From NCBI RefSeq assembly GCF_900106845.1, contig NZ_LT629850.1:240747-304746 (forward strand): a stretch of DNA of 64,000 nt, written 5' to 3'. This document shows positions 8,660 to 16,580 of the stretch, in pieces. A program made the position numbers and the translations under genes. The stretch comes from Romboutsia timonensis (lineage in GTDB: Bacteria; Bacillota; Clostridia; Peptostreptococcales; Peptostreptococcaceae). The notes under the pieces are model-generated. The model was not told the DNA's origin, did no database searches, and was given only the letters and a program-made list of their open reading frames with translations. The stretch's first letter is position 1. The number at the start of each line of letters is the position of its first letter.

Positions 8660-10747
8660 ATGAAGAAGTTTAAGACAGTTATTTTAGCATTAGTACTTAT
8701 ATTACCATTATTTAGGCTAGATGCATTTGCTGATACTAATACAGAAATGAGAGGAGTATGGGTATCATCTGTATATAATATGGACTGGCCTCAAACTAAG
8801 AATAATATAACAGCACAAAAAAAGGAGTATACAGACTTATTAGATAAACTAAAAAGTGTTGAAATGAACACTGTAATAGTTCAAATAAGACCTAAATCAG
8901 ATGCACTATACAAATCAAGTATAAATCCATGGTCGGAGTATTTAACAGGAACACAAGGAAAAGACCCTGGATATGACCCACTTGTATTTTTAATTGATGA
9001 AGCTCATAAAAGAGGAATGGAATTTCATGCATGGTTAAACCCATATAGAATCACAACTAGTGGAACAGATACAAGTAAATTAGCATCAAATAATCCTGCA
9101 GTACTTCATCCAGATTGGGTAGTTAAACACTCAATATCTAATGGTGAAGCTCTTATATATAATCCAGGACTTCCAGAAGTTAGACAATATATTGTAGATA
9201 CTGTAAAAGAAATAGTAACAAATTATAATGTAGATGGTATACATTTTGATGATTATTTCTATAGATCAGGTATAGATGATGATAAAGCATACAAAATGTA
9301 TGGAAATGGAATGAGCAAGGATGACTGGAGAAGAGAAAATGTAAACACTTTATTACAAGAAGTAAAAAGTTGTATAAAGAGTATAAAACCAAATGTTAAA
9401 TTTGGAGTAAGTCCAAGTGGAATATGGAAAAATAAATCAAGTGATTCAACTGGATCAGATACAAGAGGAAAAGAAAGCTACTATAGTGATTATGCAGATA
9501 CTAGAACTTGGATAAAAAGAAATCTTGTAGATTATATAACTCCACAAATTTATTGGCCTATAGGGTATAGTGCGGCAGATTATTCAAAACTAATACCATG
9601 GTGGGCAAATGAAGTAAAAGGAAGCAACGTAGATTTATATATAGGACAAGGTGTATATAAACAAGGCGAAAGTAGTAATTCAAATCAAAATATAGCAGCA
9701 GAAATAAAAGATGAGATAAACTTAAACAGGCAATATAGTGAAATAAAAGGTAGTATGTATTTCTCGGCAAGAGATATAATAAAAAATACTACACTTCAAA
9801 ATGATTTAAAGGATATATATAGTGATAAGCCAAAGGTTAAGCCTTTAAAGGGAAGTACAAGATATGAAACGGCAACAACTATAAGTAAAGAAGGGTGGCC
9901 AAATGGAGCTAACACTGTGGTTATTACTAGTGGAAATTCAATAGTTGATGGTGTAACAGCAACACCTCTTGCAACTTCATATGATGCACCTATACTATTA
10001 TCTGATAAGGATACTTTGACTGATTATACTAGTACAGAGCTTAGAAGATTAAATCCTAAAAAAGTTATAGTAATTGGTGGAGAATCAGTAGTAAGTAATA
10101 AAGTTATTACTGAGCTGAAACGTTTATTGCCAAATGCTACAACTAATAGAATTGGTGGAATTGATAGATATGAAACTTCTTTAAAAATAGCAAAGGAAAT
10201 AGACTATATAAATCCTATTAATAAAATATATGTAGCTGGTGGATACGGAGAAGTAGATGCATTATCAATAGCAGCAAAAGCAGGTGAAGAAAAGCAGCCT
10301 ATAATACTAATGCCTAAAGATAATGTAGATTTTAATTCGTATAATTGGTTAAAGAGTAAGAATTTACAAAATGCTTATTTTATAGGTGGTAATGCAGTAT
10401 TGTCAGATAATATTATATTAAAAATAAATGAGATAACTTCTAACAATGTTTTAAGCAATAGAGTTTCTGGTGATGATAGACAAGAAACTAATGGTAAAGT
10501 AATAGAAAAATTCTACACAAATTCTAGTTATGAAAAAGTACTTGTAACAAAAAGTAATCCATTAGTTGATGCTTTAACTGCAGGACCATTGGCAGCTAAG
10601 CTAAAATCACCTATAGTTATAGTAGGAAATAGTGTTAGTAAAACTCAAAGTAATATTTTAGAACCTAAGAAATCGAGCTTAGTTTATGAAATTGGAGGGG
10701 GAATTAATACAAATTCTATAAATCATGTAACTGAGCTATTAAAGTAA
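8660..10747 (+). CDS. Cell-wall protein: GHL10 glycoside hydrolase-like domain with three CWB2 repeats
   Basis: Secreted wall-associated protein of 695 residues. The signal peptide ends near residue 24 (DAFAD). Residues about 29-330 form a glycosyl hydrolase-like 10 (DUF187) TIM barrel, recognisable from MRGVWVSSVYNMDWP, QIRPKSDALY, FHAWLNPYRI and VDGIHFDDYFY. From about 390 to the end are three CWB2 repeats (GSTRYETA, GGIDRYETS, SGDDRQETN) that bind the anionic wall polymer. The barrel probably cleaves a wall or secondary-polymer glycan; the substrate is not known from sequence. Gene order and domain plan make it a sister of the preceding glucosaminidase, but it has its own promoter. Confidence 0.87.
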   Translation: MKKFKTVILALVLILPLFRLDAFADTNTEMRGVWVSSVYNMDWPQTKNNITAQKKEYTDLLDKLKSVEMNTVIVQIRPKSDALYKSSINPWSEYLTGTQGKDPGYDPLVFLIDEAHKRGMEFHAWLNPYRITTSGTDTSKLASNNPAVLHPDWVVKHSISNGEALIYNPGLPEVRQYIVDTVKEIVTNYNVDGIHFDDYFYRSGIDDDKAYKMYGNGMSKDDWRRENVNTLLQEVKSCIKSIKPNVKFGVSPSGIWKNKSSDSTGSDTRGKESYYSDYADTRTWIKRNLVDYITPQIYWPIGYSAADYSKLIPWWANEVKGSNVDLYIGQGVYKQGESSNSNQNIAAEIKDEINLNRQYSEIKGSMYFSARDIIKNTTLQNDLKDIYSDKPKVKPLKGSTRYETATTISKEGWPNGANTVVITSGNSIVDGVTATPLATSYDAPILLSDKDTLTDYTSTELRRLNPKKVIVIGGESVVSNKVITELKRLLPNATTNRIGGIDRYETSLKIAKEIDYINPINKIYVAGGYGEVDALSIAAKAGEEKQPIILMPKDNVDFNSYNWLKSKNLQNAYFIGGNAVLSDNIILKINEITSNNVLSNRVSGDDRQETNGKVIEKFYTNSSYEKVLVTKSNPLVDALTAGPLAAKLKSPIVIVGNSVSKTQSNILEPKKSSLVYEIGGGINTNSINHVTELLK

Positions 10748-10811
10748 TATGATAAATGAGTAATGTATTAAGTCCAGAGGGATATATAAGTAAGTATCAG
10801 ATGCTACAATA

Positions 10812-10846
10812 AAAAATAGGCCTTTTTATTAAGGTCTATTTTTTTT
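10812..10846 (+). terminator. Intrinsic terminator after the GHL10/CWB2 gene
   Basis: Stem AAAATAGGCCTT with AAGGTCTATTTT (one G-U pair), a short T-rich loop and a long T run. Confidence 0.85.
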
Positions 10847-10975
10847 AGATAGTATATATAATGAGTGAGAAGCATTGTATAAACAGATTTTTAGGGTGAT
10901 TAGGAAGAGAATATAGAACATTAAATTATATATACATTAAAAAAAATTAAAAATTTTATAAAGTTATTGCTAAAA

Positions 10976-11028
10976 GTTACAAAGTTGTAATACAATTAAC
11001 CTAAGGTAAAAGATTACAATTTTGTAAC
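10976..11028. promoter_or_regulatory. Inverted repeat ahead of the NlpC/P60 gene, likely operator
   Basis: GTTACAAAGTTGTAAT at 10976-10991 and ATTACAATTTTGTAAC at 11013-11028 are reverse complements at 15 of 16 positions, 21 bases apart. Each arm is itself a near-palindrome of TTACAA/TTGTAA half-sites. The right arm ends 28 bases before the ATG. The TGTAA half-sites recall WalR-type wall-stress sites, but WalR sites are direct repeats, so the regulator is unknown. Confidence 0.5.
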
Positions 11029-11056
11029 TGAAACTTAAAAATTAGGGAGATGAGAT

Positions 11057-11743
11057 ATGTTTAAAAAGAATATAATGGGAATTTTTTTTGCGACTTTTAT
11101 AATGGTTTCTAATATGCAAACTGTATACGGAGCAGAAAAGGGAATAGTAAAACAATGTGATTATTTAAACATAAGAAAAGGTCCTAATATAAATTATAGT
11201 GTAGTATCTAAGGTTCGAACGAATGATGTTATAGATATAGTAGAAAAAAACGGAAATTGGTATAAGATAAAAACTAGTTCAAATATAGAAGGATGGGTAA
11301 ATTCGAAATATATAGATTCTTATACTCAATCTTCAGATGAAGTAAAAACTGAACAATTAACTGCTCAAAATAGCAATATAAATAAAATAGTGAAGGTAGC
11401 TAATACTCAAATAGGAAAGAAATATAAATGGGGATCAGCAGGTCCAAGTTCATTTGATTGTTCTGGATTTACTAGTTATATATATAAAGATGGAGCAGGA
11501 ATAAGCTTACCTAGAACATCAGTATCTCAATCTAAAGTTGGAATTAAAATATCAAGAAATCAACTAAAATCTGGAGATTTAGTATTTTTTAATACTTCTG
11601 GAAAGGGTATAAGTCATGTTGGTATGTACATAGGTGACTCTAAGTTTATACATGCTTCAACAAGTAAAGGTGTAAGAATAGATAGTTTAAATTCTAGCTA
11701 TTATAAAAGTAAATTTGTAACTGCAAGTAGAATTATAAAATAA
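11057..11743 (+). CDS. Secreted SH3b plus NlpC/P60 endopeptidase
   Basis: Wall peptide hydrolase of 228 residues. The signal peptide ends near residue 25 (VYGAE). A bacterial SH3 domain (about 30-90, with LNIRKGPNINYSVV and GWVNSKYI) binds the wall. An NlpC/P60 domain (about 106-228) has the catalytic Cys135 in FDCSGF, His187 in SHVGM and His199 in FIHA, complete for activity. The family cuts gamma-D-Glu-diamino acid bonds in stem peptides. It lacks CWB2 repeats, unlike its upstream neighbours. A large inverted repeat upstream suggests regulated expression, and a palindromic terminator closes the gene. Confidence 0.9.
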   Translation: MFKKNIMGIFFATFIMVSNMQTVYGAEKGIVKQCDYLNIRKGPNINYSVVSKVRTNDVIDIVEKNGNWYKIKTSSNIEGWVNSKYIDSYTQSSDEVKTEQLTAQNSNINKIVKVANTQIGKKYKWGSAGPSSFDCSGFTSYIYKDGAGISLPRTSVSQSKVGIKISRNQLKSGDLVFFNTSGKGISHVGMYIGDSKFIHASTSKGVRIDSLNSSYYKSKFVTASRIIK

Positions 11744-11745
11744 TA

Positions 11746-11769
11746 AAAGAGACTCCTAGGAGTCTCTTT
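11746..11769. terminator. Palindromic bidirectional terminator
   Basis: AGAGACTCC followed directly by its reverse complement, with A and T runs outside. It probably once served both the NlpC/P60 gene and the convergent LCP gene; the IS3-family element now separates it from the LCP gene. Confidence 0.85.
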
Positions 11770-11775
11770 AAAATG

Positions 11776-11828
11776 TACCCTATAGAGTAGACAGCTAATA
11801 AAAAGGTCTACTCTATAGGGTATTTTTG
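11776..11828 (+). terminator. Hairpin at the left end of the IS3-family element
   Basis: TACCCTATAGAGTAGAC at 11776-11792 pairs perfectly with its complement at 11806-11822, then ATTTTTG follows. It overlaps the terminal repeat. It can stop read-through from outside into the transposase genes. Confidence 0.75.
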
Positions 11829-11870
11829 TATATAATTAAATAAATAATAATTAGATCGGAGAAAATTTTA

Positions 11871-12290
11871 ATGAGTAAAAAATTATTTACAGAAGAGGAA
11901 ATAATAATATTAAAACAAAACAAATACGTTAAGAAAGTAACTTCAAAAGGTATTACTTATACAGATGAATTTAAAAGAATATTTATAGATGAAAATGGTA
12001 ATGGTAAACTTCCTAGAATAATATTTGAAGAGTGTGGCTTCAATATCGATATTATAGGCATGCAAAGAGTTAAATCTTCTGCTAGCAGATGGCGTACGGC
12101 CTTTAAAAATGGCGGAGCTATAAAACTTACAGATACTCGCAAATACAATACTGGAAGACCTATTGAGAAAGATCTTTCAATAGAAGAAAAATACAAAAAA
12201 CTAGAAGCTAAAATGAAGTTACTTCAAGCTGAAAATGAATTACTAAAAAAGTTAGACATGATAGAAAGGAGAGTGTTAAAGAAGAAGTAA
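11871..12290 (+). CDS. IS3-family OrfA (helix-turn-helix protein)
   Basis: The 139-residue upstream reading frame of the element. It has a basic helix-turn-helix region that binds the terminal repeats and a C-terminal Lys/Leu/Glu-rich coiled coil (about residues 103-128, ending in ENELLKKL) of the leucine-zipper kind used for OrfA/OrfAB pairing. ATG 11871 follows GGAG. The slippery heptamer A-AAA-AAG at 12245-12251 lies in the correct phase near its end, so some ribosomes should shift into the OrfB frame and make the OrfAB transposase. The frame is intact. Confidence 0.83.
   Translation: MSKKLFTEEEIIILKQNKYVKKVTSKGITYTDEFKRIFIDENGNGKLPRIIFEECGFNIDIIGMQRVKSSASRWRTAFKNGGAIKLTDTRKYNTGRPIEKDLSIEEKYKKLEAKMKLLQAENELLKKLDMIERRVLKKK
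12245..12251 (+). promoter_or_regulatory. Programmed -1 frameshift site A-AAA-AAG
   Basis: In the OrfA frame the codons read CTA-AAA-AAG, so A-AAA-AAG is in canonical phase. The -1 frame is open from here without a stop through the OrfB ATG at 12356 (35 codons) to 13201. GAAAGGAG lies 18-25 bases downstream; a downstream position is not the usual stimulatory one for such a site. Confidence 0.75.
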
Positions 12291-12355
12291 GTTTATTTTC
12301 TTGTGAAAAATATGAGATTATTAAGTCTACAATAAAAAAATATAAACTTAAAAAT

Positions 12356-13201
12356 ATGATAAGTTATTTATGTAAAGTTGCAGGTGTATCACGTTCTGGG
12401 TATTATAAATACTTCTCATCAGAAAGCAAGGATTTAAGAAAATCAAGAGAAGATAAAGATATTTTATCAAAAGAAAATGTATTAAAAGCTTTTAACTTTA
12501 AAGGACGTAAAAAAGGTGCAAGACAAATAAAAATGGTTTTAAAAGATAGATTTAATATAATATATAATTTAAAGCGTATTAGGAGAATAATGAAAAAATA
12601 TGGAATAGTTTGCCCGTATAGAAAAGCGAATCCTTACAGACGTATGATGAAAGCAAGTAAAGAGCATACTATTGTTTCTAATTTCATAAACAGAGAATTT
12701 AAGCAAGATATACCATATAAAGTGCTATTAACAGATATTACATATTTAAGTTATAAAAATGGAAAAAAAGCATACTTGTCTACAATAAAAGACTCCTCTA
12801 CAAATGAAATATTAGCTCATTATGTCTCAGATAACCTACGGTTAGATATTGTTTTAAATACACTAGAAAAACTTAAGTCAAATGTGAATTTAAAACTCCA
12901 TAGCGAAGCTATTTTACACTCAGATCAAGGTGTTCATTACACGAGTCCTAAATTTCAAAAGCAAGTACAGCAATTAGGTTTAAAACAATCTATGTCAAGG
13001 AGAGGCAATTGCTGGGACAATGCTCCACAAGAATCATTCTTTGGGCATTTTAAAGATGAAGTTATTCTTAGCAAATGTAGTACATTAGAAGAAGTGATAA
13101 AAGAAATAGATGATTATATGGATTACTATAATAATTATAGATATCAATGGAATTTAAGCAAGATGACTCCTGTTCAGTACAGAAATCATCTTGTTTCTTA
13201 G
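12356..13201 (+). CDS. IS3-family transposase OrfB (DDE integrase domain)
   Basis: Catalytic half of the transposase, 281 residues from the first ATG but normally made as an OrfAB fusion by frameshifting at 12245-12251. It has an HTH_21 region (GARQIKMVLKDRF) and an rve integrase core. The catalytic triad is complete: D127 (LTDITYL), D190 (HSDQGVHY) and E226 (NAPQESFFG), with the 35-residue spacing between the second Asp and the Glu typical of the family. No good ribosome site precedes the ATG, which supports translation by frameshift. It ends 38 bases before the right terminal repeat. Confidence 0.88.
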   Translation: MISYLCKVAGVSRSGYYKYFSSESKDLRKSREDKDILSKENVLKAFNFKGRKKGARQIKMVLKDRFNIIYNLKRIRRIMKKYGIVCPYRKANPYRRMMKASKEHTIVSNFINREFKQDIPYKVLLTDITYLSYKNGKKAYLSTIKDSSTNEILAHYVSDNLRLDIVLNTLEKLKSNVNLKLHSEAILHSDQGVHYTSPKFQKQVQQLGLKQSMSRRGNCWDNAPQESFFGHFKDEVILSKCSTLEEVIKEIDDYMDYYNNYRYQWNLSKMTPVQYRNHLVS

Positions 13202-13251
13202 AAATACCTTTTTTTAAATTGTCCTTGACAAAGGGTACACTTTACTTATTT

Positions 13252-14232
13252 TTATGGAATTATATTTTTAAATATAAAGTCATGTAATGTATTTAATGAT
13301 GATTCATTAAACTTTATAACAAATCCTTTACTTGGAAGTGTAACAGAAGTACTGGCGTCTGCAAATGGGAATTCTATTTGAGTTATAGATAAACTACCTA
13401 TACCTAATATCTTTCCTGCTAAACCTATTATTTCAGTAGGTTTCATATTAGTTTTAACGTATGGTAATATAGTATCTAACAATTTAGGGTACTTACTTAT
13501 TGGTAAATCTTTTACTCCAGCCATAAGCCCTTCTATAACCTGTCTTTGTCTTCTATCTCTTTCTTGTGTAGAGTCATTTTTTCTAATACGAGAATATGCT
13601 AAGGTTTGATATCCATTAAGCCTTTGAGTACCAGCTGAATTGATATATTCAATAGATCCTTTATTAGCATTATTACTCCACTTGTATGTTTCAGGAATAA
13701 ATTTGTTTAATTCTTTAATTTCACTAGAGTGTACATCAACTTCAACTCCACCTAATGCATCAACTATATCCATGAATGAATAGAAATCAACAACTGCATA
13801 GTTTTGAATATCTATTTCAAAGTTATTTTCAATAGTTTCTACTAATAAGTTTACTCCACCATATGCATAAGCATGTGTAAGCTTTTCTTCACCATGACCA
13901 GGAATATCAACATAAGTATCTCTATTTAGAGATGTAAGTTTTAAGCTTTTATTTTTGCTATCTACTGTAAGTATCATCATAGAATCAGATCTAGAATTCT
14001 TTTCTCCAGGTCTTCCATCAGTACCTGCTAATAATATATTGGTTATGCCCTTTTCTGATTGGAAATTAGTTTCATTTAATATATTTTCATCAGCTGTAGC
14101 ATCATGCATAGCATTTAATTTAAAATAAATATAACCAAAGGCTGCTGCAGGGAATGCTATAACTAATATAGCAAGTAATATTACAAGTTTTTTTAAGCCA
14201 GAGTTTTCTTTTTTTTCTTTTCTTCTCGCCAA
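13252..14232 (-). CDS. LytR-CpsA-Psr (LCP) family wall-polymer ligase
   Basis: Membrane-anchored phosphotransferase of 326 residues that joins lipid-linked secondary polymers to peptidoglycan outside the membrane. A short basic N-terminus and one membrane helix (about 15-37) precede the LCP domain. Conserved residues are visible: the SRSDSMM stretch (81-87), R104-D105 in LNRDTYV, and the Arg cluster in YSRIRKNDSTQERDRRQR. The start is a TTG, chosen because GAAGGGA lies about 7 bases upstream and no ATG is closer. In C. difficile such enzymes attach the polymer that CWB2 proteins bind, which fits the neighbouring genes. The IS3-family element ends just beyond its stop codon. Confidence 0.9.
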   Translation of the reverse strand: MARRKEKKENSGLKKLVILLAILVIAFPAAAFGYIYFKLNAMHDATADENILNETNFQSEKGITNILLAGTDGRPGEKNSRSDSMMILTVDSKNKSLKLTSLNRDTYVDIPGHGEEKLTHAYAYGGVNLLVETIENNFEIDIQNYAVVDFYSFMDIVDALGGVEVDVHSSEIKELNKFIPETYKWSNNANKGSIEYINSAGTQRLNGYQTLAYSRIRKNDSTQERDRRQRQVIEGLMAGVKDLPISKYPKLLDTILPYVKTNMKPTEIIGLAGKILGIGSLSITQIEFPFADASTSVTLPSKGFVIKFNESSLNTLHDFIFKNIIP

Positions 14233-14431
14233 AATAATCCCTTCTTTCTTTTTAATTTAACAACTTATACATAAATATAACAATATACATATTATATTAA
14301 AGTATTAGAATATATTCAAGATAATATAAATTACAAAAAATACAAATTATATATAAACTAGTATATAACCAAATATCAACTTCCTTCATATTAATAAATA
14401 ATAAGTAAATATTAATAGGAGGATATTCTAA

Positions 14432-15073
14432 ATGGTATCAATACAGACGTCAAGTATAGAGAAAAAAGATAACCTATCTGTATACAATTTAAATTATCCG
14501 ATAATAAAATCAGATAATGAAAAAAATATAATAAATCACATAAATCAGAGAATATATGAAGATATAATAGCCTTTAAAAGTGCAATAGAGGATATAGCAT
14601 ATAGCAAAAATAACAGTTTATCTTGTATTAGTACAGATTATTATATTACCTATAATAATAATGGTATTATCAGCATACCTATAGAGTTCTCACAATTAGA
14701 TGGATTATACAATATAAGTTATATAAACTCATATAATTATGATATAAATTTAGAAAAAGAAATTGATATAAAAGATGTATTTAATTCAGAAATAGATTAC
14801 ATGGAGATAATAGATAAAAAAATAGATAATAAGATAAAGGAATTATCAAGAGAGCTTAGTATAGATAAATATATTATGGTATTAGACTATTTAAAAGATA
14901 TAATATTTTCTGATAATCCTACGTTTTATATATCTAAGGATGGTATAGTCATTTGTTTTTCAAGTTATGAGTTAGATCCATCTATATCAGATTTAAGTAC
15001 ATTTAAAATTTCATTTGAAGAAGATAGAAGTTATTTAAGCAAGTATATTATAGAAAAAATAATAGATATCTAA
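14432..15073 (+). CDS. DUF4163/DUF3298 domain protein
   Basis: 213-residue protein with the DUF4163 (about 10-105) and DUF3298 (about 115-205) domains also found in PdaC and in the extracellular part of the anti-sigma factor RsiV. Here there is no signal peptide and no membrane helix, so it appears cytoplasmic or released by another route. ATG 14432 follows AGGAGG. The amidase-like gene starts 18 bases after the stop, so the two are probably co-transcribed. The domains have no catalytic residues that I can assign. The role is unknown; wall or lysozyme sensing is only suggested by the relatives. Confidence 0.75.
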   Translation: MVSIQTSSIEKKDNLSVYNLNYPIIKSDNEKNIINHINQRIYEDIIAFKSAIEDIAYSKNNSLSCISTDYYITYNNNGIISIPIEFSQLDGLYNISYINSYNYDINLEKEIDIKDVFNSEIDYMEIIDKKIDNKIKELSRELSIDKYIMVLDYLKDIIFSDNPTFYISKDGIVICFSSYELDPSISDLSTFKISFEEDRSYLSKYIIEKIIDI

Positions 15074-15091
15074 ATTTAGGGGAGATAGAAT

Positions 15092-15610
15092 ATGGCAGTA
15101 TTTTATGAATACAATAGAGAGGCTGCGGTAAGTTATGCTAGAAGATGGGCTCTTGGTAGAAATCCTGCTTATATGGACTATGAATTATGGGGGGGAGATT
15201 GTACCAATTTTATATCCCAATGTTTAAGAAGTGGTCAAATACCTATGGATTATACTGGTAGACATGTATTAGAAAAATGGTACTGGAATAGTGATAATAG
15301 CAGAACTCCAACATGGACTTCAGCAGAGCCATTTTATAAATATATAATAGGAAACAATAGTGAAAATACACAAAATTTTGGTATATATGCAAGGCTAGCA
15401 AATTATAATGAACTTGAGATAGGAGATATAGTTCAACTTGTATACGATAATAATGCATATCATAATATGATAATAAGTGAAGTAATATTAGATGGGGAAT
15501 ATCTTATTGATTATCTTATATGTCAACATACCTATGATCTATTAGACTATCCACTTAGCTTAAAAGAAGGGGAGAGAAGATATATTAAAATACTTGGATA
15601 TTATAAATAG
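15092..15610 (+). CDS. Amidase_6-type cysteine amidase-like protein
   Basis: 172 residues matching the putative amidase domain (Amidase_6): YNREAAVSYARRW at the N-terminus, the Cys nucleophile in GGDCTNFISQC, and the His in YHNMIIS that would complete the dyad. Members are thought to cleave amide bonds, perhaps in wall peptides. The absence of a signal peptide is notable for a wall enzyme and would fit release by lysis or a spore role, though this is only inference. It follows the DUF3298 gene in an apparent two-gene operon with GGGGAGA as ribosome site. Confidence 0.77.
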   Translation: MAVFYEYNREAAVSYARRWALGRNPAYMDYELWGGDCTNFISQCLRSGQIPMDYTGRHVLEKWYWNSDNSRTPTWTSAEPFYKYIIGNNSENTQNFGIYARLANYNELEIGDIVQLVYDNNAYHNMIISEVILDGEYLIDYLICQHTYDLLDYPLSLKEGERRYIKILGYYK

Positions 15611-15751
15611 ATTACTATTTAATTAATATAAAGTAATAGTTGAAAGCTATAATTAAGTTTAATAAAATACAAATAATACTAAATTTAAAATATTCAACGG
15701 GAGATTAATTTATATTATAATTAAGTTAAATATAAACTAGGGGGAAAAAAT

Positions 15752-16537
15752 ATGATTAAATTAATAGCATCAGATATGGACGGAACTTTACTAAATGATA
15801 AAGATGAAATACATGAAGAATTTTATCAAGTATTTCAAGAATTAAAAAAGCAAAATATAATATTTGCAGCGGCAAGTGGAAGACAGTATTATAATCTAGC
15901 AAAACGATTTGAAAAGATAAAAGATGATATGATGTTTATAGCTGAAAATGGAACTTTTGTAGTTTATAAAGGTGAAGAGTTATTATTAAATGCTTTAGAT
16001 AAAGAAACTGCCATAGAACTTATAAAAATCGGTAGAGATATAAAAGAATCATATGTAGTTTTATGTGGGAAAAAATCTGCTTATATTGAATCAAAAGATG
16101 AAAGACTTATAAAAGAAGTTGAGAAGTACTATGAAGAATATAAGATAGTAAATGATTTAACTAAAGTTGAAGATGATATATTAAAAGTTACAATATGTGA
16201 TTTTATAGGTTCAGAAGAAAATAGCTACACTTATTACAATGATTATAAGGAGAAATTACAAGTAAGTGTATCAGGTCAAATATGGTTAGATATAACAGAT
16301 AAGGGAGTTAATAAAGGTCTTGCTATAAATAAGCTTCAAGAGTTATTAAATATAAAGCATGAAGAAACTATGGTTTTTGGAGATTATTTAAATGATTTAG
16401 AAATGATGGAAAGTGCATATCATAGTTATGCTATGGAAAATGCACATGATGATTTAAAGAAAGTAGCTAGATTTAGAGCCAAGAAAAATACAGAAAATGG
16501 CGTTGTAGAAAAAATTAAAGAAGTAATAAATATATAA
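15752..16537 (+). CDS. HAD-superfamily phosphatase, Cof/IIB type
   Basis: Cytosolic phosphatase of 261 residues. HAD motif I is at the N-terminus (SDMDGTLL, nucleophile D8 and acid/base D10). A Cof-type cap occupies the middle, and motif IV (FGDYLNDLEMM) is near residue 210. Family members hydrolyse sugar phosphates, FMN or other small phosphates; the exact substrate cannot be read. ATG 15752 follows AGGGGG. The gene appears to be a single transcription unit, with a two-way terminator immediately downstream shared with the DHHW gene on the other strand. Confidence 0.88.
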   Translation: MIKLIASDMDGTLLNDKDEIHEEFYQVFQELKKQNIIFAAASGRQYYNLAKRFEKIKDDMMFIAENGTFVVYKGEELLLNALDKETAIELIKIGRDIKESYVVLCGKKSAYIESKDERLIKEVEKYYEEYKIVNDLTKVEDDILKVTICDFIGSEENSYTYYNDYKEKLQVSVSGQIWLDITDKGVNKGLAINKLQELLNIKHEETMVFGDYLNDLEMMESAYHSYAMENAHDDLKKVARFRAKKNTENGVVEKIKEVINI

Positions 16538-16580
16538 ATAACTCAAGGGCTGTATAAATTACAGCCCTAGTTATTTATAA
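16535..16580. terminator. Bidirectional terminator, HAD and DHHW genes
   Basis: Stem AAATAACT-AGGGCTGTA with TACAGCCCT-AGTTATTT, between the two convergent stop codons; it overlaps the last codons of the DHHW gene. Confidence 0.85.

Larger units (their letters stand above)
10748..11056. other. 309-base gap with terminator and an inverted-repeat operator
   Basis: Contains a terminator at 10812-10846 and, just ahead of the next gene, a well-matched inverted repeat at 10976-11028, both listed separately. Nothing else with coding features was seen. Confidence 0.6.
11774..13239 (+). mobile_element. IS3-family insertion sequence, apparently intact
   Basis: A 1466-base element bounded by TGTACCCT at 11774 and its inverse AGGGTACA ending at 13239. 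It encodes OrfA and, in the -1 frame, OrfB with a full DDE triad. No target-site duplication is visible (AAA on the left, CTT on the right). The left end carries a 17-bp hairpin that may block transcription entering the element. It sits 12 bases past the stop codon of the convergent LCP gene. Confidence 0.88.

Noticed and set aside
11771-13242. Target-site duplication of the IS3-family element
   Set aside because: Three bases on the left (AAA) and right (CTT) of the ends differ; no convincing direct repeat at other end choices either.
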